Below, piece after piece: positions 57,335 through 64,000 of a DNA stretch of 64,000 bases. Position 1 is the stretch's first letter, and each line of letters begins with the position of its first letter. This DNA comes from Vibrio gazogenes. GTDB taxonomy: Bacteria; Pseudomonadota; Gammaproteobacteria; Enterobacterales; Vibrionaceae. The position numbers were made by a program, and so were the translations under genes. Below the pieces are notes generated by a model that saw nothing but the letters and a program-made list of their open reading frames with translations, ran no database searches and had not been told where the DNA came from. The stretch covers positions 310,001 through 374,000 of the forward strand of contig NZ_CP018835.1 of NCBI RefSeq assembly GCF_002196515.1. Reading direction: 5' to 3'.

Positions 57335-57975
57335 TTATAACTTCTCTGGTGGTGAAGGATATTGTAATTTAATCGTAGGATTTTTCAGGTTATGCTGCAT
57401 GACTGCCCGTCCTCCTGTGTGTGCTACGCCGTCATTTCTCACAGAATGTACACTACGTGGAACTAACATCATAGTTTTTGTATCCTGATGATGGTGCCAT
57501 ACATAATTTGTCTCATCATATGTTGATAAATTAGCTTTTTTCATTGCAAGAGGTACATCGTTCGACATATCACCCGTGAGTCCATCTACACGAACACTTT
57601 TCTGTGAATAAGGTGAAAAATCAGGAAATCCATCATTATCAAACCAAACATCACCACCCGCAGTTTTAACTTTTGTACCGGCTAAATCAGAATTAATGAT
57701 TTTTCTTCCATTAACAATTCGATCTGGATTAACCGGACTCCTCGGACAATTAGTTGCCTTATTATCCAACCCCAACGGATCCACCCATCCCGTAGGATTC
57801 GGCACATACTGGTAGTTATTCAGACCACCCGCCAGCCCTATCGGGTCAGCAGTGGTGAAGCGGCCAGTGCTCGGACTATAGGCCAGATAACGTTTGAGAC
57901 CGGGGTAAAAATCACCGTCAATATCACCGCGGATTGTATTGTGCTCATCCCTGATATCAGTTGATATGAAATAAA
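57335..57975 (-). pseudogene. Orphan Rhs C-terminal tip with WHH-type HNH nuclease toxin
   Basis: The open frame starts just after a stop inside the upstream terminator and has no normal start. It first encodes the end of the Rhs shell (GDFYPGLKRYLAYSPSTG, then DPIGLAGGLNNYQY and NPTGWVDPLGL), then about 140 residues of toxin with VWHHHQDTKTMMLVP and HTGG, the WHH motif of the HNH/Endo VII nucleases. Such displaced tips are silent until recombined onto a full rhs gene. Confidence 0.75.
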
Positions 57976-57977
57976 AC

Positions 57978-58003
57978 AGCCGGGACTATTTTTAGCCCGG
58001 CTG
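57978..58003 (-). terminator. Terminator at the 5' border of the WHH tip
   Basis: CAGCCGGG/CCCGGCTG stem with T runs on both sides. It separates the preceding 85-aa gene from the orphan tip. Confidence 0.75.
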
Positions 58004-58068
58004 TTTTTTGAAGGGGTCAGGATTTGTGAATCGGGTTAGAGATCTGTCCTGTTAATTTTGCTGCCATA

Positions 58069-58326
58069 TCATTCTACAAAACTATTTTTTGCATAATCCA
58101 ACCAATTATATTGACCAATATCTTCAATACTAGGATTACGAGTTTCAAACTCTTCTAATAAAGTTAAAAAACCTTTTTCTATATCATCAATATCTAATGG
58201 ATTAAGCCACCCGTACTCGCACTCTTCGCAGTGAAGATACAACCTATTATTTGTTATATCTTCTGTTATTATTAGCCGCCCTTGATGGCAGTTAGAACAT
58301 TCACAAAACCAATAGAACTTTTCCAT
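58069..58326 (-). CDS. Small zinc-ribbon-like protein, possible orphan immunity gene
   Basis: 85 aa. CECSNCHQG near 8-16 and CEECEYGW near 33-40 give four or five cysteines spaced like a zinc ribbon, followed by an acidic helical tail. It lies between toxin cassettes on the toxin strand and ends in the conserved terminator segment, so an immunity role is plausible. No family recognised. Confidence 0.6.
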   Translation of the reverse strand: MEKFYWFCECSNCHQGRLIITEDITNNRLYLHCEECEYGWLNPLDIDDIEKGFLTLLEEFETRNPSIEDIGQYNWLDYAKNSFVE

Positions 58327-58382
58327 ACTTAATCTCTAATTTCCAGGAGAGGATTTGGTGTAGTTATTGGTTATTTGGATTT

Positions 58383-58406
58383 CGAGCCGCAATTGCGGCT
58401 CGTTTC
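58383..58406 (+). terminator. Isolated GAGCCGC-type terminator
   Basis: CGAGCCGC-AATT-GCGGCTCG followed by TTT on the plus strand. No plus-strand gene precedes it. It may be the leftover 3' end of another C4 module. Confidence 0.5.
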
Positions 58407-58443
58407 CGTTCAACTTCTAGGGATAGTATTACTGCCAAATTTA

Positions 58444-58707
58444 TTATGGATATGGTAATGGCTTAAGATCTGGTGGATTCATCCACCAAAAAGAATCTTT
58501 CCCATAGAATATGGTCTTTGCCCAATATTCTTCATCTTCATGGTAGATAGGATCATCTTCACCAACGATTATTTGGTTATGCCAATACTTATTCATTCTT
58601 CCAATAGCTTCTTCACTATCTATTGCAAATAATTCGATCATTTTTCCAAGGATCTCTTCACAATACGCCGCACTTTCACTATCTGTCTTAAATTCAAAAT
58701 GACTCAT
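58444..58707 (-). CDS. Probable immunity protein for the DUF3990-like Rhs toxin
   Basis: 87 aa, acidic. MNKYWHNQIIVGEDDPIYH and EDEEYWAKTIFYGKDSFWW motifs near 38-76 resemble small immunity proteins found after Rhs toxins. Its ATG overlaps the stop of the toxin frame (ATGA), typical of toxin-immunity coupling. Confidence 0.6.
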   Translation of the reverse strand: MSHFEFKTDSESAAYCEEILGKMIELFAIDSEEAIGRMNKYWHNQIIVGEDDPIYHEDEEYWAKTIFYGKDSFWWMNPPDLKPLPYP

Positions 58708-60290
58708 TTCCGTAATCCTTTAAAAAGTAACTTAATAGCTCTCTGTGTATGGAATGTGGTCTGCTGACCAAAGGCTTTTCCTGTTCCACCACGAAGAAAT
58801 ACTCCAGGATTACTCAACATTGATCCAGACACAGTATCATATTGATGCATCCTGCCGCCAAGCCTGTTATGCCGGAAAAACCTAAACAACGATGAGTTAG
58901 TTTTTGAGCCCATATTAAGTTCATTAAGACTCATAAATTCCTCGCGTGGGATCCTAAACTCTAATACTTCACCAGAATAACGTTCAGCCCATTTTTAGCT
59001 TGAGCGAAATCAGTTGTCGTATAAAACCCTTTACCAAAATCAGTGATTTCCGTCGGTGTCCCGATTTGGTCAAGGTGGTAGTAGTACGGTGTCGCATCTT
59101 TACCTTCACCTTTAAGCAATGCCAGTGGTTTAAAAGTGCCCGGCTCGTAGATGTAGCTCTGGTATTCGCTATTGGTGGTTTCTCCTATCAGGTTATCACC
59201 CTGCCACAAATATTCTGTCGTGGTCGCCTTACCGGCCTTATCAGTGACGGTTTTGTGGGTCCGCCGACCAAAAGCATCGTATTGATAGTCGGCTATCGTG
59301 CCATCCGGCAGACTGGCTTTGATAAGCCGGTGCTGGCAGTCGTATTCATAGGTTGTAATGAGGCTCTGCCCCTTACCCCGTTTCTCGGTCATCAGCCGAC
59401 CGAATTCATCATATTCATAGTGACTGTCACCATGAAAGGCCAGTTGGTTGCCCTGCGCATTACCGAGCTTGTCCCCAGTGATGTCATCATGACGCCCGAG
59501 GATTTGCGACAATACGTTCCCCGTCACATCATGCACAAACCGCTCTTCGATATTCCCCCGCACTGCCTTCAGACGTGATAACGGGTCATACTCAAAATGA
59601 ATATCTCCGTCTTTGCTGTCACTGATATGAGTCAGATTGCCCCGTGCATCATAGTTGTAATCCCGTTTACGAGTTACCTGACGGCTCAGACTGCGCTGCT
59701 GGTAAGTCAGCCTGCCCTGCTCGTCATGGGCAAAGCTGCTAATCACCGCGCCCTGATGACGCTCTTTCTCTAAACCATTTTGGTACAGGTGCTGTGTCAG
59801 AACTGAGTCGTTGAGGTCAATCTGCTTTAGCACACCGCCTCTGCCACGCTGATATTTCAGCACATTGGCATCGGGAAGCTGCCAGCTTTCAACCTGCCCA
59901 AGTGCATCATAGCTAAAATAGTTCGAGGCCCAGTCCTGATGCTCTTCAGTCACCCGGCCCATCAGGTCATAACGCCAGACCAGCGGACGCTCGCCGTCAT
60001 CCACTTCGGTCAGATTGCCGTATTCATCGTAGCGGTAGTCAATACTGCTGCCATCGGCCAGCGTCTTCTTAACCAGACGCCCCATCTCATCCCGCTCAAA
60101 CGTTGTCGTCAGCTCAGTGCCTTCGGTGCCGGTTTCGGTCTTCTTGGTCAGTTGCCCCAGCAGGTCGTATTCATAGCTGAACATCCGACCGTCGAAGGTG
60201 TTTTCCGTCTGTACCAGACCATTCGGGTAATAGCCGATACTGTGGGTTTCGCCCCGCTCATTGGTAATGGCACTGACAAAGTGGAACAGT
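58704..60290 (-). pseudogene. Truncated and frameshifted rhs gene with DUF3990-like toxin end
   Basis: From 60290 the frame reads YD-repeat Rhs core (ITNERGETHSIGYY, FEYDLLGQL-type repeats, YRYDEYGNL) for about 435 residues to YYYHLDQIGTPTEITD. It then jumps directly to DFGKGFYTTTDFAQAK, a DUF3990/ADP-ribosyltransferase-like toxin, without the usual DPxGLxGG...DPLG hinge. After AQAK the frame breaks: five A at about 58992-58996, where six would restore KKWAERYSGEVLEF and continue to 58704. The 5' part is missing; a stop codon and the CRISPR array abut it. So three lesions. Confidence 0.82.
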
Positions 60291-60291
60291 C

Positions 60292-60381
60292 AGGTTCATC
60301 CCCGTGTGTACGGGGAACACATATGAACATGGGGATTTGGTTCCCCGTCATCAGGTTCATCCCCGTGTGTACGGGGAACAC
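60292..60381 (-). CRISPR. Minimal type I-E CRISPR array (two repeats, one spacer)
   Basis: Two identical 29-nt repeats at 60292-60320 and 60353-60381 flank a 32-nt spacer (60321-60352), exactly the 61-nt period of type I-E. Read on the minus strand the repeat begins GTGTTCCCCG and ends GGGGATGAACCT, like the E. coli type. The palindromic core is CCCCGT..ACGGGG. The terminal position is directly at the broken end of rhs. No cas gene in the window. Confidence 0.88.
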
Positions 60382-60450
60382 TCTAAATATAGATCATTGA
60401 TCAATAAAAAGAAATTTCATCATTAACAATCTACCAACATTTTAAAGAGC
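60382..60450 (-). promoter_or_regulatory. Candidate CRISPR leader
   Basis: On the minus strand the AT-rich sequence before the first repeat contains GTTGGTAGATTGTTA and ends ATATTTAGA directly before the repeat, close to what I remember of the E. coli type I-E leader. This sets the array orientation. Confidence 0.6.
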
Positions 60451-60522
60451 AAAATCCACCTTTTCAAAGCGCTGCAACTGGGTCGAATTTTATCAATTCC
60501 AGACGCTCATCGGCTGATTATT

Positions 60523-60551
60523 TTGAGAACCCACACCCAAAATCTCATACT
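60523..60551 (+). promoter_or_regulatory. Promoter of C4 module copy 3
   Basis: TTGAGA and CATACT with 17-bp spacing as in the other two copies. Confidence 0.6.
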
Positions 60552-60714
60552 TTTTTAATACTTTTTATTTCCCAAAAACAGATAACCTACGCTCTGCACT
60601 GGCAAAATCCGGTGCCGGGCGTAGGAACCCGCTGATATCTATCCAGACATTATAGGTTGCTAACTTTACGTTGGTTTTTTACTATATGCGGCCTCAGCAC
60701 ATCTGAATTATGGT

Positions 60715-60813
60715 GAGCTGGGCAAGGCAGCTTTGGCTGGCCGTGTCCTGGATTACGGCATTCCTACACCTTGTTCCAGTTCACCACCCGAGCGTAGGAA
60801 CTCTCGTGGTGAA
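60715..60813 (+). ncRNA. C4/CI-like antisense RNA, copy 3
   Basis: CAGC-TTTG-GCTG small hairpin, CCGT/ACGG stem with loop GTCCTGGATT, constant TTCCTAC and TTCACCAC...GTGGTGAA. The CCGT/ACGG stem differs from CCGC/GCGG of copy 1 by a compensating pair of changes. Confidence 0.75.
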
Positions 60814-60844
60814 ATTATTTTGATCACTATCCAGGAGTCAAATA

Positions 60845-61030
60845 ATGTACGAAACCATCCCTTACGATCACCAATTCGCCCAAAAAGCCCGCGAATATCT
60901 GCGTCAGTTAGAAGAAATATTTGAAGCCGAACAGCGGCACAATAGTCAAGAGCTGCGCAATGTGCTGCTGTATCTGAATAATCTGATTACCACCCATTAC
61001 GTGCGCTATCATGAAGAACCGGATGAGTGA
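60845..61030 (+). CDS. 61-aa Icd/Kil-position protein, copy 3
   Basis: Same as copy 2 up to EEPDE, then an immediate TGA, so four residues shorter. The sequence after the stop (GATCACCGTCAATATCAC) matches the Rhs-tip border at about 57925, showing that the module was joined to a toxin cassette. Ribosome site AGGAG overlaps site C. Confidence 0.7.
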   Translation: MYETIPYDHQFAQKAREYLRQLEEIFEAEQRHNSQELRNVLLYLNNLITTHYVRYHEEPDE

Positions 61031-61103
61031 GACGAAGATCACCGTCAATATCACAGCGGACTGTATTGTGCTCGCCCCCGATATCAGTTGATATGAACGA
61101 AAA

Positions 61104-61138
61104 CAGCCGGGACTATTTTTAGCCCGGCTGTTTTTTTT
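61104..61138 (-). terminator. Terminator after the 115-aa immunity gene (conserved cassette-end segment)
   Basis: CAGCCGGG/CCCGGCTG stem, T runs on both strands. Third copy of the segment that also borders 56854 and 57978. Confidence 0.75.
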
Positions 61139-61201
61139 GAGGTGGCTTGAATGTGTTGATTAGGTGTTCCTGCTAATTTAAATATAAAAATACCAGTATA
61201 A

Positions 61202-61549
61202 TCAAGATATTATTATATATTTATATCCACTCTTTTTATCATCTAAAATATCACACTGATTCCAATTCATTTTCATTCCAAAATTGTTCTTCCAATAATT
61301 TAAAGCATCTTGTTCATTGGCATTATCACTTGATGAATAGACATGAATGTGAGTCAGCTTTTTCTGATAAAAGAAAAGAACACAATAATATTTATAGTTA
61401 CCACACAAAATGTTAGAAAACTTGATCGATTCATAATCCTTATTTTTTATATAAGGATCATGTTGAAGACCACTATTTTCGAGACTAGACCAAGGCATTC
61501 CTTGACTACTTTTCCAGATAAACTCCCAATAGTTTTTACTCATAAACAT
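61202..61549 (-). CDS. Probable immunity protein (115 aa, family not recognised)
   Basis: Starts one base before the end of the toxin tip frame (toxin stop at 61550), the usual toxin-immunity arrangement. Mostly strands with aromatic residues (YWEFIWKSSQGMPWSSLE at the start). AT-rich. No known family by eye. Confidence 0.55.
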   Translation of the reverse strand: MFMSKNYWEFIWKSSQGMPWSSLENSGLQHDPYIKNKDYESIKFSNILCGNYKYYCVLFFYQKKLTHIHVYSSSDNANEQDALNYWKNNFGMKMNWNQCDILDDKKSGYKYIIIS

Positions 61550-61864
61550 TTACTCAAGTTTAATTGAATATAATGGCTTTAATTTTACTTGAAAATCTAG
61601 CACATATAATTGTGGTAAACCACCTTCTCCTAAATGAGGATTAGCTCTAGTTATACCAAATGCTGCCGGAGTATCTTCCATAACTTCATATGCTGTAACT
61701 CCCGGTCTGTAGCCATAATCAGGATGAGGGGCAACTTGAAGACCACTAAACAACTTCTCTGCATTATATCCTGAACGTTCCAAAGCACTCACAGTTGTAT
61801 AATATTCGGACTGTCCTGGAATTCTACCCAGAATAATGAACAGTCTCGCCTCAATGCTACCTAT
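61550..61864 (-). pseudogene. Orphan polymorphic-toxin tip of unrecognised type
   Basis: About 104 residues open from a stop at 61865, no clear start. Sequence marks: LGRIPGQSEYYTT, SGYNAEKLFSGLQV, TPAAFGITRANPHLGEGG. It ends exactly where an immunity-like gene begins. No Rhs hinge upstream, so the tip is detached. Toxin activity unknown. Confidence 0.6.
61658..61817 (-). repeat. 160-bp direct repeat within toxin tips, copy A
   Basis: Same as 62297-62456 apart from three single-base differences. Encodes the GQSEYYTT...TPAAF part of the toxin. Confidence 0.88.
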
Positions 61865-61900
61865 TTATCATCAGACATAATGTGTCATTTCTTTTTTAGC

Positions 61901-62257
61901 TCAATCTAACCATCGTCCTAAAGAACTTGACTCAACTATATTTCGATAACAATTTTGATCTATGATATTCATATCATACAATCGATCCAATATGGATTCT
62001 AATATTTCCATATCTTCAGCACAACCAGTATTATTAGCTAGTAAACCCATACACTGTTCAAATAAAAATATGTAATCGCTTTCAGAAATAAGTTCATCTT
62101 TAAAATTTTTATACTGTCCTAATATAAAATCAAACACTTCCTCTTTGCTTTCTTTATTAACTTTATATTCCTCTTCATCATCATCTGACTCAAAAATCAT
62201 TGCTGATTCAACTTTGGAAGTTAGAATTTTTAACTGCTCTTTGATATCTCTGTTCAT
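61901..62257 (-). CDS. Probable immunity protein (118 aa, family not recognised)
   Basis: Acidic helical protein with a run of Asp/Glu near 24-30 (ESDDDEEE). Its ATG overlaps the stop of a toxin 3' fragment (ATGA at 62254-62257). Helical acidic immunity proteins are common after nuclease toxins. Family unknown. Confidence 0.55.
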   Translation of the reverse strand: MNRDIKEQLKILTSKVESAMIFESDDDEEEYKVNKESKEEVFDFILGQYKNFKDELISESDYIFLFEQCMGLLANNTGCAEDMEILESILDRLYDMNIIDQNCYRNIVESSSLGRWLD

Positions 62258-62470
62258 TCTATAATCCTATAAGTATCAGCAGGTATTTCCCCTTCAAAAT
62301 GCTGCCGGAGTATCTTCCATAACTTCATATGCTGTAACTCCCGGTCTGTAGCCATAATCAGGATGAGGAGCAACTTGAAGACCACTAAACAACTTCTCTG
62401 CATTATATCCCGAACGTTCCAAAGCACTCTCAGTTGTATAATATTCGGACTGTCCTTGAACAACAGAGCA
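62254..62470 (-). pseudogene. Chimeric toxin-tip fragment
   Basis: From 62456 the frame matches the toxin tip at 61550-61817 up to TPAAF, then hits TGA. In another frame the last codons read GEIPADTYRIIE and stop over the start of the 118-aa immunity gene. The segment thus looks like a different toxin whose body was overwritten by the duplicated 160 bp. Confidence 0.6.
62297..62456 (-). repeat. 160-bp direct repeat within toxin tips, copy B
   Basis: Second copy of 61658-61817; three substitutions. Confidence 0.88.
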
Positions 62471-62553
62471 TATCTGTTACAAAGTGCAATCCCGCCCTAG
62501 GGTTTGAGTTTCCTCGTTAATTTTAAAAATTTATCTCATTTTAATATCAAAAA

Positions 62554-63108
62554 CTAAAAAGGTTGCCATTCTGATTCCGATTTAAAGGCAATACCAGTAA
62601 ACGCTGTTTTTTCAATTTCTTCTGCTAATCCTTTATCAACACAAACAATCCATTCTATCGCGTCTAACTGAAAAATTGTTTTCCCTTCTGTTGCTGATTC
62701 ATCAATTCTAACTAAATCAATGGAATCAATCATCCCATCAATTTCCGTAAACTGAGAGTTACTTCGATCTAATACATCACATATATTAAGAATATTCAGA
62801 AATCCATATTCTCCCTGAGGATTTCCTTTATATACAACCTCTACAGGTAAATATTCTACTTCTTTATCAGTTGCAAACTTATAAATTAGATCGGCTAATT
62901 CTCGACTGACGATTAACATGGGTCCACTTAAAAAGCTATCTGCAGGCTTATAATCAGACGTAATATCAATAACGACTTCAGGCCACCTATCGGATAGAGC
63001 GGTGCCACTAGTTAACTTTAAACTATGAAGAATAGACTGGTTTCTGGCTTTTCCTGTTGTGTAATACAAATCGTTATCAACTTTATTCGTCCAAATTTTA
63101 ATCGTCAT
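62554..63108 (-). CDS. Imm11/DUF1629-like immunity protein
   Basis: 184 aa. SRELADLIYKF near 88, VEYLPVEVVYKG near 103 and YGFLNILNICDVLDRSNSQF near 119 follow the pattern I know from DUF1629 (Imm11/Imm43-type) proteins, which accompany AHH nucleases. It lies 1 bp after the AHH tip and is its likely antidote. Appears intact. Confidence 0.7.
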   Translation of the reverse strand: MTIKIWTNKVDNDLYYTTGKARNQSILHSLKLTSGTALSDRWPEVVIDITSDYKPADSFLSGPMLIVSRELADLIYKFATDKEVEYLPVEVVYKGNPQGEYGFLNILNICDVLDRSNSQFTEIDGMIDSIDLVRIDESATEGKTIFQLDAIEWIVCVDKGLAEEIEKTAFTGIAFKSESEWQPF

Positions 63109-63109
63109 C

Positions 63110-63498
63110 TTAATTCCTAGGTTTCCAATGTGGGTCTGCCGCCTGTAAACGGACTTGATTAGTTTTAAGTGCTAATCTAATCCTATCTTCAATATTTCCG
63201 ATCTCACTAATAAGGTTTGAATCATCAATCATCCCTCTATCATACTTTCTCTGTAATGCATTCATTTCACGGTGAACTAGCGCATCAGCAGAGCCTTCGT
63301 GTCGAGCACTTAAATGCCTTCCTGTGTGCAAAGGCAGGCCAGTTTCAAGAGATGTTCCAATATCAGTCGGCAAAGCTATACCATTAGAGCCTCTATTTAT
63401 GTTATAGCCCAACTCAGCAGCCCGATTCATTACTGGATATTCTTGAGCGATTTTTATACTAACTTGATGATGACCAGCATGATTCACTATATACAATG
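63110..63498 (-). pseudogene. AHH-type HNH nuclease toxin tip, 5' truncated
   Basis: About 125 residues: HAGHHQVS (variant of AHH-I-P), GYNINRGSNGIALPT near 30-45 and LHTGRHLSARHEG near 58, the ordered histidines of AHH nucleases. The frame begins inside another gene fragment and has no proper start or Rhs hinge. Followed 1 bp later by its Imm11-like immunity gene. Confidence 0.68.
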
Positions 63499-63749
63499 AC
63501 ACCACCTATAGTTATCGAAGCTCCCCAAGACTCACGAGACCAATCTATAGAACTCTCTTTTCCAGATAAAACAGAAGTGATCCTATCTAGCCCTTCATCA
63601 ATCCAAGAAATTGTATCTGTATAAGATAAGCCGCCATCGTCCATCAGTAGACAAGATACAATGCTAATTCCATCATCATTAACAACATCTGATGTGCAAA
63701 AAGGTCTAAATACTTCTTCTAAGTTATTCTATAAAAAACTGATTTTCAT
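63459..63749 (-). pseudogene. Broken immunity gene fused to the AHH tip
   Basis: Frame from ATG at 63749 reads MKISFL, an amber stop (TAG at 63729-63731), then NNLEEVFRPF, DDGISIVSCLLMDDGGLSY, DTISWIDEGLDR, WSRESWGA. This resembles DUF5376-type small immunity proteins. The 3' part is lost where the AHH toxin sequence begins (about 63495). Confidence 0.55.
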
Positions 63750-63917
63750 AAAATTTCCTAATAAATAGGGTATACAGTGGTTTTCTACCTAAAATTTTAA
63801 ATTATTCAAAACCAATATTGGTATGTGTTATACAATTCCACTCAGTTCATGCCGTATGTACGGAGGGTATTTCAATTGGTATAATCCGGTAAGTATTTTT
63901 CCACATCAAACATAAAT

Positions 63918-64000
63918 ATGACTACACCAACACGTCAGATCCGAGCTACATATAACGACAAAACCATTCGTGTCTATCAAGCATATAACAACATTATCGC
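63918..64000 (+). CDS. DUF4291 family protein (partial, 5' end)
   Basis: The first 27 codons include TRQIRATYNDKTIRVYQAY, the N-terminal signature I associate with DUF4291. The gene runs off the window. DUF4291 proteins are cytoplasmic and uncharacterised. Confidence 0.7.
   Translation, partial: MTTPTRQIRATYNDKTIRVYQAYNNII

Larger units (their letters stand above)
60500..61030 (+). repeat. C4/CI-type immunity module, copy 3 (shortened)
   Basis: Site A ATCCAG (60641-60646), loop B TCCTGGAT (60746-60753), site C ATCCAGGA (60829-60836). B is the exact reverse complement of C over 8 nt and of A over 6 nt. It starts later than the other copies and lacks the GAGCCGC terminator; the ORF end is fused to an Rhs-tip remnant. 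Confidence 0.78.

Noticed and set aside
52992..61030. Reading the A/B/C covariation as an IS110-type bridge RNA or a group I/II intron guide
   Set aside because: No transposase, reverse transcriptase or intron core is present. Site C lies on a ribosome-binding site, which fits antisense control instead.
63842..63870. GTTCATGCCGTATGTACGG looks like a degenerate copy of the type I-E repeat
   Set aside because: Single copy, needs a gap to align, and its own CCGTA/TACGG symmetry can explain the likeness. I cannot exclude a remnant.

Overview
The window looks like a chromosomal segment of a Vibrio-like marine gammaproteobacterium. Supporting signs are a tyrR-ycjF-ycjX block, a class I fumarase, queC/queE/queD, a betaine-demethylation locus, a TonB siderophore receptor, a CZB-type chemoreceptor and a vibrio-style integron attC site. 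The assignment rests on gene content and my recognition of protein families, not on a search.

Layout. 0-5.5 kb: an operon with the tail of an unknown gene, a DUF2760 membrane protein with a long Val-Glu-Lys coiled coil, and two unusual Hsp70-family proteins. 5.6-7.9 kb: a secreted CARDB-type protein, then about 1.6 kb of gene-free AT-rich DNA with a 267-bp inverted-repeat (MITE-like) element. 7.9-11.1 kb: queE-queC (preQ0 synthesis), a Cof-type phosphatase and an acetyltransferase. 11.2-17.6 kb: the 2-methylcitrate cycle operon (GntR regulator, prpB, prpC, prpD, prpE) behind two matching palindromic operators. 18-33 kb: core genes (acetyltransferase, tyrR, ycjF/ycjX, EamA permease, START protein, lipoprotein, fumarase, pabB, nudL, a beta-barrel-like protein, sdaA, queD). 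33-39 kb: glycine-betaine demethylase gbcA/gbcB, a BCCT transporter and a homocysteine methyltransferase. 39-47 kb: a Fur-controlled siderophore uptake locus (binding protein, two permeases, ATPase, LysR regulator, TonB receptor). 47-51 kb: LysR regulator, alpha/beta hydrolase, chemoreceptor.

From 51.5 kb on the window is accessory DNA. Two integron gene cassettes (GNAT acetyltransferase; CPT-like P-loop kinase) carry one complete and one truncated attC site and no integrase. From 53 to 61 kb a module of about 0.55-0.63 kb occurs three times. It has the architecture of the phage P1 C4 / phage P4 CI antisense-RNA immunity region: a promoter, target site A, a structured RNA with loop B, target site C over the ribosome-binding site, and a 61-65 aa ORF in the position of Icd/Kil. 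The protein is almost invariant, but A, B and C are different in each copy and covary so that B always pairs with both A and C. The three copies should therefore have three separate immunity specificities. No phage structural, replication or integrase gene accompanies them.

Interleaved with these modules, on the minus strand, is a decayed Rhs polymorphic-toxin region. It holds a 5'-truncated rhs gene with a frameshifted DUF3990-like toxin end, an orphan Rhs tip with a WHH nuclease and SUKH-like immunity gene, an AHH-nuclease tip with an Imm11/DUF1629 immunity gene, further toxin/immunity fragments, and a 160-bp duplicated toxin segment. Exactly where the rhs core is cut off there is a one-spacer type I-E CRISPR array with a plausible leader. 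No cas genes are present in the window. The C4-type modules are the observation I consider most likely to be new biology.
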